A stretch of 64,000 bases of DNA from Nonomuraea aurantiaca (GCF_020215705.1 NZ_JAIWNB010000012.1:186001-250000), one strand, 5' to 3'. Numbered from the stretch's first letter, positions 1-8,433 are shown. Numbers and translations are program-made. Notes: generated by a model from the letters alone, not told the origin.

Positions 1-314
1 ATGATGGAGGGGTTGATCCGGTCGGTGAATTCCTTGCGGAGGAAGTGCGAGGAGACGCCCTTCAGCGAGTTGACGAGTTTGCTGATCGCGACCTTGGGCG
101 GGTAGTGGATGAGCAGATGGACGTGGTCGTGTTCGCCGTTGAACTCGCGTAGTTCGGCCTCGAAGCTGTCGCACACCTCGATCATGATGTCCTCGCAGCG
201 TCGCAGCATCTCCTCGTTGAACACGTTTCTGCGACATTTGGTGACAAAGACCAGATGGACGTGCATCGCAGAAACCACGTGTCTGCCTCGCCGGTATTCC
301 ACTTCCTGACTCAT
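1..314 (-). CDS. tnpA: IS200/IS605-family transposase TnpA (partial)
   Basis: This is the Y1 (HUH) single-strand transposase of an IS200/IS605 element, cut by the left window edge; about 104 N-terminal residues are visible. The start is the ATG at 314 and the protein begins MSQEVEYRRGRHVV. The metal-binding HUH motif is clear in EHDHVHLLIHYPPK, and VFVTKCRRNVF and KLVNSLKGVSSHFLRKEF match the family. The catalytic tyrosine lies in the missing C-terminal part. It is divergent from a decayed tnpB at 350, the arrangement seen in IS605 proper. Such enzymes excise and insert single-stranded DNA, recognising subterminal hairpins. Confidence 0.9.
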   Translation of the reverse strand, partial: MSQEVEYRRGRHVVSAMHVHLVFVTKCRRNVFNEEMLRRCEDIMIEVCDSFEAELREFNGEHDHVHLLIHYPPKVAISKLVNSLKGVSSHFLRKEFTDRINPSI

Positions 315-349
315 AGACCAGATGATAATATGTTCGAGTCAGTGAGACT

Positions 350-816
350 GTGAGCGTCCCCATGGACGAGGGGGTGTTGCGCATGTTGGCGGGCCGGAAG
401 TGCCGCCTGGAGTTCGACTTCGGGCAGCGGATCTTCGCCGAGCGGCTGGGCGGGATCTGCCGCAGCGTGTGGAACACCGGCCTCGAACAACGCCGTGAAT
501 ACCGGCGGCGAGGTGCGTATCTCAACTATGAGGAGCAGTGCGCGCAGCTCGCGGAGGCGAAGAAGGACCCGTATTGCGGCTGGCTCGCCGACGCCCCTGC
601 CCAGGTCATCCAGCAGACGCTGAAGGACCTGGACTCTCCTGCACCTCCTGCGGGCATACCGAGCACGCCGACATCGTCGGGGCGAAGAACACGCTGGCCA
701 GATATCGGGCGGCAGGGCTTGCCGTCCCAGGGCGTGGAGACCCATCCGGGTCGGCGAAGCGTCAAGCACCCCGTTCCACAGCACGCGCCACGCAAGCGGC
801 ACGAGCTGCCGCATAA
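350..816 (+). pseudogene. tnpB: Decayed IS605 TnpB with the nuclease core deleted
   Basis: The N-terminal ~95 residues of an IS605 OrfB/TnpB (RNA-guided nuclease family) are readable from a GTG at 350: RLEFDFGQRIFAERLG and SVWNTGLEQRREYRR are typical. At about 634 the reading frame changes, and the next frame encodes only the family's C-terminal end (SCTSCGHTEHADIVGAKNTL), which is the last zinc-knuckle pair plus the RuvC-III aspartate region. The middle of a normal ~370-residue TnpB, including the RuvC-I and RuvC-II catalytic residues, is absent. The gene is an internal-deletion derivative and cannot encode an active nuclease. It sits between tnpA and the conserved right-end hairpin, so the element still looks structurally bounded. 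Confidence 0.85.
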
Positions 817-819
817 GCG

Positions 820-866
820 GCACGGGAATCTCCGTCCTTTAGCTTTAGGGCGGAGAGCAGGTCAAC
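820..866 (+). mobile_element. IS605-type right end with subterminal hairpin
   Basis: Bases 830-855 form a hairpin (CTCCGTCC, a TTTAGCTTTA loop region, then GGGCGGAG), followed by GAGCAGGTCAA. This matches the right-end signature of many actinobacterial IS605 elements, a CCCCGTCC..GGGCGGGG-like hairpin followed by a short GTCAA tail. In such elements the tnpB 3' end plus right end also encodes the guide (omega) RNA. The apparent tip of the element at about 864-866 coincides with the stop codon of the minus-strand gene ending at 862. Confidence 0.7.
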
Positions 867-2037
867 GCGAGGTGGTCCACCGCGGTCCGTCAGGGGTGTC
901 CTCGACGAGCACACCGCCGCTGAGCATCGCCGCCCGCAGCGCGTCGGCGACCTCGTAGCAGCCCTGCCTGCGCAGGTCGTTGCGGAACGCCAGGAGGGCC
1001 TCGACGAGGGCACGCAGATCGGCGGTGGTGGCCACCTCGGCGAGCCGGGCGATCAGCAGCCGCATGAGCTCTCTGGCCTCGTCGACGCCGCCCGCGTCCT
1101 CCTCGGTGTCGGCCGCCCACTTGACCAGCTCGGCCTCCAGGTCGAGGACCGCGCCGGCCGCGGCGACCAGGTCGGGCGCCGCCGCCGCGAGCTGGAAGCG
1201 CCGCTCGCAGGAACGGATGGTCTCCTCCAGCGTGACCTGGGCCGGCGCCGGTACGGCGGCGGGGCGGGGCGACGGCGCGGCGGTGACCCGGCCGCCTTCG
1301 GCCAGGCGGCGGACCTCCCCCAGACCGGTGTGGGTGCCCGCGGGCAGGACCTCCTGCGAGCCGGGCCGTCGTACGGTCAGCCCGCCGCGGCCCGCCACCT
1401 CGACCGTCTCGGCGTCGAGGTCGATGACGACCGCGGTGTGCTCGTCGATGCCGAGGACGGCCGTGCCCGGCGGCAGCTCCCGCTCCATCCGGGACAGCCG
1501 CCGCTCGCCCAGGTAGCAGAAGCGGGTGTCGTGGGTGCCGCCCTCGGCGTTGTCGAAGTGCGGGATCAGGACCACCCGCAGGCCGAGCGCCGCCAGCAGG
1601 TCGAGGCCCTCGCGCCAGTGCGGCTCGGCGCCCACCTTGTAGATCTCGTAGACCGGCACGGTCGCGAGCCCGGCCGTGCAGGCGGCGGCCGAGGCCAGCA
1701 CGGTCACACCCTGGCGGGCCCGGACACGAGCCCGCAGGTCGCCCGCCGTGGGCGCGGCCGTCCACTGATCGAGGGCGTAGGTCGGGCTGCCGGGCCCGGA
1801 GAACACCCAGTCGGCGCCGGCCGCTCCGGTCGCCACCTCGACCTCCAGGCCGACACTCCGGGCGAAGTAGCGGCGGGCACGGGCGGAGATGTCGGCCGCG
1901 TTCTCCTGGAAGGCGTACGGGGTGTCGAGCAGCACGGCCCGCGCGCCCGGCCGCAGCCGCCGCGCGGCGGAGCGGTGGACCTCCACCATGGTCGGGCTCG
2001 TCTCGCCCGACCCCATGAGCACCAGCAACCCGGGCAT
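862..2037 (-). CDS. Class I glutamine-amidotransferase-like protein with CysRS-type C-terminal domain
   Basis: The 391-residue protein starts MPGLLVLMGSGETSPTMVEVHR at the ATG at 2037, preceded by a purine-rich GGAAGAGAGAGG. Residues 1 to ~240 look like a class I GATase or cyanophycinase (S51)-like Rossmann domain: GSGETSPTM, LLDTPYAFQENA, a nucleophile-elbow-like LASAAACTAG and IPHFDNAEGGTHDTR. Residues ~290-391 resemble the end of cysteinyl-tRNA synthetase, including FRNDLRRQGCYEVADALR and a terminal VEDTPDGPRW. This matches what I recall as the CysS/YqeB C-terminal domain. The biochemical role is unknown. The stop codon falls exactly where the insertion sequence right end begins, so the native 3' end may have been altered. 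The assignment rests on motif resemblance only. Confidence 0.7.
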   Translation of the reverse strand: MPGLLVLMGSGETSPTMVEVHRSAARRLRPGARAVLLDTPYAFQENAADISARARRYFARSVGLEVEVATGAAGADWVFSGPGSPTYALDQWTAAPTAGDLRARVRARQGVTVLASAAACTAGLATVPVYEIYKVGAEPHWREGLDLLAALGLRVVLIPHFDNAEGGTHDTRFCYLGERRLSRMERELPPGTAVLGIDEHTAVVIDLDAETVEVAGRGGLTVRRPGSQEVLPAGTHTGLGEVRRLAEGGRVTAAPSPRPAAVPAPAQVTLEETIRSCERRFQLAAAAPDLVAAAGAVLDLEAELVKWAADTEEDAGGVDEARELMRLLIARLAEVATTADLRALVEALLAFRNDLRRQGCYEVADALRAAMLSGGVLVEDTPDGPRWTTSR

Positions 2038-2099
2038 GGCTGTCCGCCTCTCTCTTCCCGCCTCCCCGGCTGCAGCCTTCTGCGAAGAGATCGCTTCTG

Positions 2100-2117
2100 C
2101 ATATTGCTTGCAGTATG
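2100..2117. promoter_or_regulatory. Imperfect palindrome between divergent genes
   Basis: CATATTGC TT GCAGTATG is an inverted repeat (7 of 8 positions match) in the short divergent interval between the GATase-like gene (start 2037) and the hypothetical gene at 2115. It overlaps the ATG at 2115. It has the size and symmetry of a repressor operator; no regulator is assigned. Confidence 0.35.
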
Positions 2118-2591
2118 TTGTCGGGGGTGACGGGAAGACACGTCGTCTCGGTCGAGACGCTCATGCTACGGGCGACCACTGACAGTGAGTGGGCGTACCG
2201 GCACGCCACCGCCGTGCCCGGCCCCGGAGAGACCCCCGACCAGGCCGCGCGGCGGGTCAGCGGGATCCCGGCCGACGCGCCGTCCACTGTCGTGCACTCC
2301 ACGAGCTGGCGCTGCCGCCCCGAGGGCGAGATCGTGCTCACGTACGCCGTCTGCCCGGACCCGGAGCCCTGGCTGCCCGCGATCGAGCTGCCCGTGCTGG
2401 AGATCGCCGCGGGCGACGCGCCCGCGGCGCCCGCACCCGGCCGCGTCGAGGTGGCGAACGTGGTGGCCCACGCCATCCGGCACCTGGCGTTCCTGACGGC
2501 CGAGGATCCGGTTGTACGGCGGGCGCTGGCCCACCATCCGGAGATCGTCACGGCCCTGGACCAGCCCCGACGGTACGTCACGGCTTTCTGA
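2115..2591 (+). CDS. Hypothetical protein
   Basis: A 158-residue protein of unknown function with actinobacterial codon use. It contains MLRATTDSEWAYRHATAVPG near the start and VANVVAHAIRHLAFLTAEDP near the end. There is no signal peptide or membrane segment. The start is uncertain: ATG 2115 lies within a palindrome and has no evident ribosome-binding site, while ATG 2163 (MLRATTD) would give a 142-residue protein. It is divergent from the GATase-like gene and shares a short regulatory interval with it. I do not recognise the family. Confidence 0.55.
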   Translation: MLSGVTGRHVVSVETLMLRATTDSEWAYRHATAVPGPGETPDQAARRVSGIPADAPSTVVHSTSWRCRPEGEIVLTYAVCPDPEPWLPAIELPVLEIAAGDAPAAPAPGRVEVANVVAHAIRHLAFLTAEDPVVRRALAHHPEIVTALDQPRRYVTAF

Positions 2592-2730
2592 CGGGGATGT
2601 CCTTCCATGGGACCCCGGTCACGACGGACCGTCTCCGTCCTCTCCGCCGGAGGGGGCATCCCACCCAAAGCACCCCAGCCACCACAGAAAGTCGGTCGTG
2701 TGGCGAACCCCGGAAATCCTGGTCACCGGC

Positions 2731-3921
2731 CTAGGCAGCGCGACGGGACAGACGACGGCCTAACGACTGCATCGGCTTCTCGACGAAGCGGTAAGCCAGG
2801 GCGCTGGCCAGCAGGACCAGCACCATGGCCAGGGTGGCCATGCCGAGCTGCAACGCCGGCGGCGACCGCCGCAGATCCCCGCTCACCTCCACGAAGAACT
2901 TCAGCAGCGGATGATGCACCAGATAGAGCGAGTAGCTGATCAACCCCAGCCAGGTCAGCACCCGCGGCACCCGCCGGCCCCGCAGCGCCATCCCGCCCGC
3001 GAAGGTGGCCGCCGCCAGCGCGATCGTGATGATCCACACATCCGGCTCGACCCACCACCATCCCGCCTCGATCGCCCAGACCGGGGCCAGCGCGACCAGT
3101 CCGGCGGTGGCCGCCACCGGCCACAGCCCGCCCGTGCCGCGCTCCCAGCGATGGATCGCGGTCCCGGCGAACATGACGCCCAGCACGGCCACCCCCATCC
3201 ACGGCACCCGGCTGCCGAACACCAGCAGCGCCACCGCCATCAGGCCCAGCGCGCACGCCGCAGCCGTACGGAACCTGCCCGAGATCACGCACGCCAGCCC
3301 GGCGAAGAACGCGGCCCCGGAGGCGTACGCGACCCAGCCGCCCTTCAGCAGCGCCCCGCCGACCAGCAGCCCGACGATCACCGAGCCGGCCGCGAACAGC
3401 ACTGCGAACAGCCCGCTCCGCTCGTGCAGCCGGGTCACGAACAGCGCGGTGACCAGCAGGTAGAACACCATCTCGTACGAGAGCGTCCACATGGTGTCGG
3501 CCACGCCCCCGACGCCCACCACGTCGAGCAGCATCGTCGCGTGCGCCGCCACAGCCGTGCCGTCGCGGGGCACGGCCTCGCGTACCGGCACCCACCAGGC
3601 CGCCGCCAGCACCAGAGCGGCCACGGCAAGGTAGAGCGGGTAGAGGCGGAAGGCGCGGCTGACCCAGAACGTCCGCACATCGCCGTGCCGCTCCAGCGAC
3701 GTCGGGATGATGTAGCCACTGACCAGGAAGAACACCAGGATGCCGTAGACGCCGAGGCTGAACCAATAGGGCCGGAGCGCCGGCAGGAACCAGGGCAGCA
3801 GGTGTTCGGCGACCACTGCGAGCGCCCCGATGCCGCGCAGGGCGTCGAGCCAGGCGAGGCGCGCGGGGGCGGGGGTCGTGGTGGGCGGGATCGTGGCGGG
3901 GGCGATCGACACTCGCCCCAA
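2731..3921 (-). CDS. Acyltransferase 3 family integral membrane protein (OafA/YrhL type)
   Basis: This 396-residue polytopic membrane protein has about ten hydrophobic segments. The family's N-terminal signature is present: WLDALRGIGALAVVAEHLLPWF followed by the membrane segment FFLVSGYIIP and RAFRLYPLYLAVA. The conserved His in AEHL and the Arg residues of FWVSRAFRLYP are those usually assigned to catalysis. Such enzymes O-acylate surface glycans, lipids or antibiotic sugars; the acceptor here is unknown. It is monocistronic, reads toward the insertion-sequence side, and is separated by 33 bp from the CDF transporter upstream. Confidence 0.85.
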   Translation of the reverse strand: MGRVSIAPATIPPTTTPAPARLAWLDALRGIGALAVVAEHLLPWFLPALRPYWFSLGVYGILVFFLVSGYIIPTSLERHGDVRTFWVSRAFRLYPLYLAVAALVLAAAWWVPVREAVPRDGTAVAAHATMLLDVVGVGGVADTMWTLSYEMVFYLLVTALFVTRLHERSGLFAVLFAAGSVIVGLLVGGALLKGGWVAYASGAAFFAGLACVISGRFRTAAACALGLMAVALLVFGSRVPWMGVAVLGVMFAGTAIHRWERGTGGLWPVAATAGLVALAPVWAIEAGWWWVEPDVWIITIALAAATFAGGMALRGRRVPRVLTWLGLISYSLYLVHHPLLKFFVEVSGDLRRSPPALQLGMATLAMVLVLLASALAYRFVEKPMQSLGRRLSRRAA

Positions 3922-3954
3922 CCTACCCTGACCCGAACCGGTAATGCCCCGTCG

Positions 3955-5067
3955 TCAGCGATGGCTGGTCAGCGGGGCGTGATGGTCGGCGCCCGCGGGG
4001 CCGTGCGGGTCGGTGTGCACCGTGGCGGCGCGCAGCCGGGGCAGGTCGTGGATGAGGCGGTGTTCGGCGGCCACCGCCACGGCGTGCGCGTCCACCAGCG
4101 AGAGTTCGTGGCCCACCAGGATCTCCACCTCGGCGTGCAGCGCGTGGCCGATCCAGCGCAGCCGTACGGAACCGACGCGTTCGACTCCCTCGACCTCGCC
4201 CAGGATGGCTTCGGCCTCGTCGACGATGGCCGGGTCGACGGCGTCCATGAGCCGGTGGTAGATCTCGCGGGCGGCGTCGCGCAGCACGAAGCAGATGGCG
4301 ACGGTGATGAGCAGGCCGACGATCGGGTCGGCGAGGGGGAAGCCCAGCGCGGCGCCGCCCGCGCCGATGAGCACGGCGAGCGAGGTGAAGCCGTCGGTCC
4401 TGGCGTGCAGCCCGTCGGCGACCAGCGCGGCGGAGCCGATCTCCCTGCCGACCCCGATCCGATAGCGGGCCACCCACTCGTTGCCGAGGAACCCGACCAC
4501 GGCCGCCGCGGCCACCCACCCGACGGCCCGCATGTCCTGGGGGTGGAACAGCCGCGTGACCGCCTCGTACCCAGCCAGGACGGCGGAGGCGGCGATGATC
4601 AGCACGATGGCGATGCCGGCCAGGTCCTCGGCCCTGCCGTACCCGTAGGTGAAGCGGCGGGTGGCGGCCCGGCGGCCGAGCGAGAAGGCGATCGCGAGCG
4701 GTACGGCCGTGAGCGCGTCGGCGACGTTGTGCAGCGTGTCGCCGAGCAGCGCGACGGAGCCGGACATGACGACGATCACGGCCTGGACGGCGGCGGTGAC
4801 CAGCAGCACACCGAACGAGACGGCCAGCACGCGCAGCCCGCGGCTGCTGCCTTCCAGGGCGGCGTCGGTCTTGTCGGCGCTGTCGTGACTGTGCGGCGCG
4901 AGGGCATGCCCGGCCTTCGCCAGCAGCCCTCTGATCCCACCGCGCCCGAGCTCGCCCTCATGCCCATGACCGTGCCCGTGTCCGTGTCCGTGTCCGTGTC
5001 CGTGTCCGTGTCCGTGCACAGGTTCGCCTGAAGAAGCTGAAGAGCCTGAATCGTGCTGACCGGTCAT
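3955..5067 (-). CDS. Cation diffusion facilitator (CDF) family metal exporter
   Basis: A 370-residue CDF transporter that likely exports Zn(II) or similar divalent cations by proton antiport. The N-terminal ~40 residues are cytoplasmic and contain ten consecutive His-Gly pairs, a probable metal buffer or sensor. Six membrane segments follow (~80-270). The transport-site motifs are visible in GDTLHNVADAL (membrane helix II) and VADGLHARTDG (membrane helix V), each with the DxxxH/HxxxD pair. The C-terminal ~90 residues form the ferredoxin-like cytoplasmic domain (DAVDPAIVDEAEAILGEVEG). It follows the acyl-CoA dehydrogenase on the same strand, 51 bp away. Confidence 0.9.
   Translation of the reverse strand: MTGQHDSGSSASSGEPVHGHGHGHGHGHGHGHGHGHEGELGRGGIRGLLAKAGHALAPHSHDSADKTDAALEGSSRGLRVLAVSFGVLLVTAAVQAVIVVMSGSVALLGDTLHNVADALTAVPLAIAFSLGRRAATRRFTYGYGRAEDLAGIAIVLIIAASAVLAGYEAVTRLFHPQDMRAVGWVAAAAVVGFLGNEWVARYRIGVGREIGSAALVADGLHARTDGFTSLAVLIGAGGAALGFPLADPIVGLLITVAICFVLRDAAREIYHRLMDAVDPAIVDEAEAILGEVEGVERVGSVRLRWIGHALHAEVEILVGHELSLVDAHAVAVAAEHRLIHDLPRLRAATVHTDPHGPAGADHHAPLTSHR
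4981..5016 (+). repeat. Hexanucleotide microsatellite TCCGTG x6 encoding a His-Gly tract
   Basis: Six perfect head-to-tail copies of TCCGTG (plus strand) encode the His-Gly tract of the CDF exporter on the minus strand. Flanking degenerate copies extend the tract to ten His-Gly pairs. Such perfect repeats are prone to in-frame slippage, so the tract length may vary between strains without breaking the frame. Confidence 0.9.
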
Positions 5068-5118
5068 AGCACCTCATTTGCCCAACAAGTCGCGTGCTCT
5101 ACCACCCCCGTCGAGCCA

Positions 5119-6282
5119 TCACCAGCCGACATGGTTCTTGCCGGAGACCAGCGAGCGGGCGATCACCAGCCGCTGCACGTCGTTGGTCCCCTCGCCGATG
5201 GCCATCAGCGGCGCGTCCCGGTAGAGCCGCTCAACGACGAACTCCTGCGAATAGCCATATCCGCCATGAATGCGCATCGACTCCAGCGACGCCTTGAGCG
5301 CCACCTCGGAGGCGAAGTATTTGGCCATCCCCGCCTCCATGTCGACCCGCTTCCCGCTGTCGGCCTGGGACGCCGCCCAGTAGGTCAGCAGCCGGGCCGC
5401 CTGGATCTCGGTCGCCATGTCGGCCAGCTTGAGCTGCACGGCCTGGAAGTCGGCGATGGGCTGGCCGAAGGCGTTGCGCTCGCGGGCGTAGCCGAGCGCG
5501 GCGTCGTAGGCGGCCTGGGCGACGCCGACCGCACGGGCGGCGATGTTGATCCGCCCGATCTCCAGCCCGCCGAGCACCTGCTGCATGCCGCGCCCCTCGA
5601 CCCCGCCGAGCAGCGCGTCCACGGGCACGCGCACACCGTCGAGCACGACCTCGCACGTCTCGGTCCCCTTGTAGCCGAGCTTGGGCAGATCCCGGCTGAC
5701 CCCGAACCCCTCGGCCGCCGGATCGACGAGCAGCACCGACATCCCCTTGTGCGCGGGCTCGGTGACGGACGTCTTCACCAGCACGGGCAACGGGTCGGCA
5801 TGGCGGGCGTTGGTGATCCACGTCTTGGTGCCGGTCACGACATAGTGATCGCCGTCACGTACCGCCCTGGTCTGAATGCCCTGCAGATCCGTCCCGGCGC
5901 CGGGCTCGGTGAGCGCGATCCCGGTACGGCGGGCTCCGGTGGCCAGATCCGGGAGATGGCGCGACTTCTGCTCCTCGGTGCCGTGCCGAGCGATCATCCA
6001 GCAGGCCAGCGAGTGAGATCCGATGGTGCCGGCGACCCCCATCCACCCCCGGGCGATCTCCTCGAAGACCAGGGCGAACGACACCATGTCCGCTCCGAGC
6101 CCGCCGTACTCCTCGGGCACGCTGAGGCCGAAGAGCCCCATCGCCTTCATCTTGTCGACGATCTCCGTGGGGTACCGCCCGGAGTGCTCCCACTCGATGG
6201 CGACGGGCATGATCTCTTTGTCGACGAAGGCCCGCAGGGTCTCCCGGAAGGCCCTCTGCTCGTCGCTCAGCTCGAAATCCAC
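5119..6282 (-). CDS. Acyl-CoA dehydrogenase
   Basis: A 387-residue flavoprotein of the acyl-CoA dehydrogenase family, full length. It starts MDFELSDEQRAFRETLRAF. The FAD and substrate signatures are IALTEPGAGTDLQG, the central MRIHGGYGYSQEFVVERLYRDA and the C-terminal GEGTNDVQRLVIAR; the Glu of EGTNDVQ is where most family members carry the catalytic base. It catalyses alpha,beta-dehydrogenation of an acyl-CoA and passes electrons to an electron-transfer flavoprotein. Chain length or branched-chain specificity cannot be told from sequence. It is upstream of the CDF exporter on the same strand, but no functional link is apparent. Confidence 0.93.
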   Translation of the reverse strand: MDFELSDEQRAFRETLRAFVDKEIMPVAIEWEHSGRYPTEIVDKMKAMGLFGLSVPEEYGGLGADMVSFALVFEEIARGWMGVAGTIGSHSLACWMIARHGTEEQKSRHLPDLATGARRTGIALTEPGAGTDLQGIQTRAVRDGDHYVVTGTKTWITNARHADPLPVLVKTSVTEPAHKGMSVLLVDPAAEGFGVSRDLPKLGYKGTETCEVVLDGVRVPVDALLGGVEGRGMQQVLGGLEIGRINIAARAVGVAQAAYDAALGYARERNAFGQPIADFQAVQLKLADMATEIQAARLLTYWAASQADSGKRVDMEAGMAKYFASEVALKASLESMRIHGGYGYSQEFVVERLYRDAPLMAIGEGTNDVQRLVIARSLVSGKNHVGW

Positions 6283-6356
6283 CGGTTCCTCCTCAGCGTC
6301 ACCACGGCCGGGGCCAACGATACGCGCGTCGGAGGATCATCCCCTCGGACAGACCG

Positions 6357-7787
6357 TCACCGGTAGACGGTCGGCTCCTTCCGCTTGCCGGGGAACACCA
6401 TGATCAGCAGCTCGACCGCGCCGTCCGGAGGGTAGGGGACCTGGTAGACGCGCTCACGGCCGCGCAAGTGAACCCGGACCCGGTAGGACCCGGGGCCATC
6501 GGCCGTCAGCTTGGGCGAGGTGTTCCCCCAGCCGTCGCCAAGGGTCAGCGAGCCGCTCGGGCTCTCATAGGCGACCTCGACCACCTCCTTCCACCCCTTG
6601 GTCTCCAGCGGCGGCGGCCGGGTGTAGGACTCGGTGGTCACGCAGGCGTACCCGGACTCGTCGGCCGCCCAGACGCTCAGCGCGCCCCGTTCGCTTCCGA
6701 CCAGGTCCTTGACCAGGTCGGGAGCGGCGCCTTCGTATTCGCCCTCCCATCCGTTGATGGTCCAGAACTCGGTCCACATGGTGGCGCGGTGTTGCCGGAC
6801 CGGGTCGATCTTCGGGCGGTGCGCGGGGTGCGCGGCGCAGGCCTTCTCCTTCTTGGCGACGTACGCGTCCTCTTCCTCCTGTTGCCGCCGGCCGGCCAGC
6901 TCCTGGGCCCGCGCCACCGCAGGGCACAACGGTCCCAGCGCGCCGGCCAGCGCCACGTGGGGTGCCTCGCGCACGGCAGGGGCGTTGATCTCGCCGCCGT
7001 GCTGTTCGGCCAGGCGGCACAGGCTGCGGCCCTGAGTGAGGACCACCCGATCGGGAACTTCGTCCCAGCCCTCGATGCCGTCGTTGATGAAGGGGGCGTA
7101 ACCGCGGACCTGGCACAGGAAGTCCTTTTCCGCCTTGGTCAGGTCGTGGACGGTGCCGTCCCCGAAACCGGCGCAGTCGAGCTCGCCCTCGCTGCTCATT
7201 TTGCCGGGAGGGGCCGCCTGGTCCACGGCCAGGAGGGTCGTCATCAGCGTCAGGATCGCGACCGCCGTACGGGAGAAGCGGCCTCTCCGGACGAAGCGGC
7301 GGCGGGCTGGACGCACCGCGAGCAGAACCAGGATCGGCGGCGCCAGGAAGTAGAGGTTCATGCCCGCGTTCCAGCTCAGCATCTCGGACGGACCCCACGC
7401 CTCCAGGCATTGCGGGCCCAGCGCCCCGTCGAGCGTGAACAGCAGGAGCTCCGGGAGGCGGAAGAAGAGCAAGGTCACGGCGCCTGAGCGGGCGATGATC
7501 CGGCCGAGCCGGTGACGCCCGGTCCGCACACCCAGGTACCAGCAGGCGAAGGCCACGACGATCATCGGCGCGCCGCCGAACCAGAAGAGGGGGAGGTCCC
7601 TGACCACGCGTTCCGGATATTCGATCAGTTCGTTGATCTGGTTACCCAGACACGAACCCACCCACATCCACGAGTAGCTCCGGTCGCCGTCATCTCCGGC
7701 CAGAAGCGATCGGATCCAGAAGAAGACGTCGGGAATCAGCGTGACCGCTAACGCCGTACTCCACAGAATCCATGATCGTCGAGGCAC
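6357..7787 (-). CDS. Hypothetical membrane protein with extracytoplasmic C-terminal domain
   Basis: A 476-residue protein I do not recognise. The first ~190 residues contain about five hydrophobic segments (ILWSTALAVTLIPDVFFWI, PMIVVAFACWYLGV, LYFLAPPILVLLAV and TAVAILTLMTTLLAV among them). The remaining ~280 residues are hydrophilic and Cys-containing (ELDCAGFGDG, FLCQVRGYAP, SLCRLAEQHG, KEKACAAHP, GYACVTTESY), which suggests an extracytoplasmic region with disulfides, and include a short charged coiled-coil-like stretch around AGRRQQEEEDAYVAKKEK. The C-terminal ~110 residues look beta-rich. It is 74 bp upstream of the acyl-CoA dehydrogenase gene. Confidence 0.7.
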   Translation of the reverse strand: MPRRSWILWSTALAVTLIPDVFFWIRSLLAGDDGDRSYSWMWVGSCLGNQINELIEYPERVVRDLPLFWFGGAPMIVVAFACWYLGVRTGRHRLGRIIARSGAVTLLFFRLPELLLFTLDGALGPQCLEAWGPSEMLSWNAGMNLYFLAPPILVLLAVRPARRRFVRRGRFSRTAVAILTLMTTLLAVDQAAPPGKMSSEGELDCAGFGDGTVHDLTKAEKDFLCQVRGYAPFINDGIEGWDEVPDRVVLTQGRSLCRLAEQHGGEINAPAVREAPHVALAGALGPLCPAVARAQELAGRRQQEEEDAYVAKKEKACAAHPAHRPKIDPVRQHRATMWTEFWTINGWEGEYEGAAPDLVKDLVGSERGALSVWAADESGYACVTTESYTRPPPLETKGWKEVVEVAYESPSGSLTLGDGWGNTSPKLTADGPGSYRVRVHLRGRERVYQVPYPPDGAVELLIMVFPGKRKEPTVYR

Positions 7788-7818
7788 AGCACCGACATTA
7801 GGGCATCACGAGGGAAAG

Positions 7819-8433
7819 TCAGTTGGGAGTGGGCAGCACCGAGGACAGTTTGGAGACCACGGCCACGATGCGCGCGGCGCGTTCGAGTTCGGCGCGGTGG
7901 AAGTGCGGTCCCGCCGCGCGGGCGACGACCACGTGCAGCCCGTGGGTGGTGACCGGCAGCAGCATCAGCCGCAGGTCGTCGGCCGCCCGCGTGGCGGCTC
8001 TGAGCGGCGGCTCCAGCAGCTCGAACACCTCCGGCGCGCCCAGACTGGCATGGCGTACGACGTCACCCGCCAGCGCCATCGACCACTCGGCGCCGCAGAG
8101 CCCCGGCAGCGCGTCCACCAGCGTCGCGATCCCCCTCGACGGCTCCGACGCGACGTGCATGAGCAGGTCGTAGTCGGGCGCCGAGCCCGGTAGGTCCTTG
8201 GTCGGCCAGACCCCCTCGACGCGTACGCCCGGTACGGCCGAGAGCCGGTCGCGCACCTCGTCCGGCGTCACCTTCCCCGGCCAGGACACCGTGAAGTCGT
8301 CCACCGCCCGGCCCGTCTCCCGTTCCAGCACGGTGACCTGCAAGATGTCGGCACCCAACGCACCGAGTGACCGCGCGACCTGGCCCAGCCCCCCGGGCCG
8401 GTCCGGCAACGACACCCTCAGTCTGAGCAGCAT
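7819..8433 (-). CDS. ACT-domain protein
   Basis: A 204-residue protein. Residues ~4-75 form an ACT domain (LRVSLPDRPGGLGQVARSLG, ILQVTVLERETG), the small-ligand (amino acid) binding module. The rest (~85-200) is a second, GAF-like domain (LLMHVASEPSRGIATLVDALPGLCGAEW). No catalytic domain is attached, so it is probably a stand-alone amino-acid sensor or regulator. Start is ATG 8433 with GGGGGCGGG upstream. Proteins of this build are common in actinobacteria, but the target is unknown. Confidence 0.75.
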   Translation of the reverse strand: MLLRLRVSLPDRPGGLGQVARSLGALGADILQVTVLERETGRAVDDFTVSWPGKVTPDEVRDRLSAVPGVRVEGVWPTKDLPGSAPDYDLLMHVASEPSRGIATLVDALPGLCGAEWSMALAGDVVRHASLGAPEVFELLEPPLRAATRAADDLRLMLLPVTTHGLHVVVARAAGPHFHRAELERAARIVAVVSKLSSVLPTPN

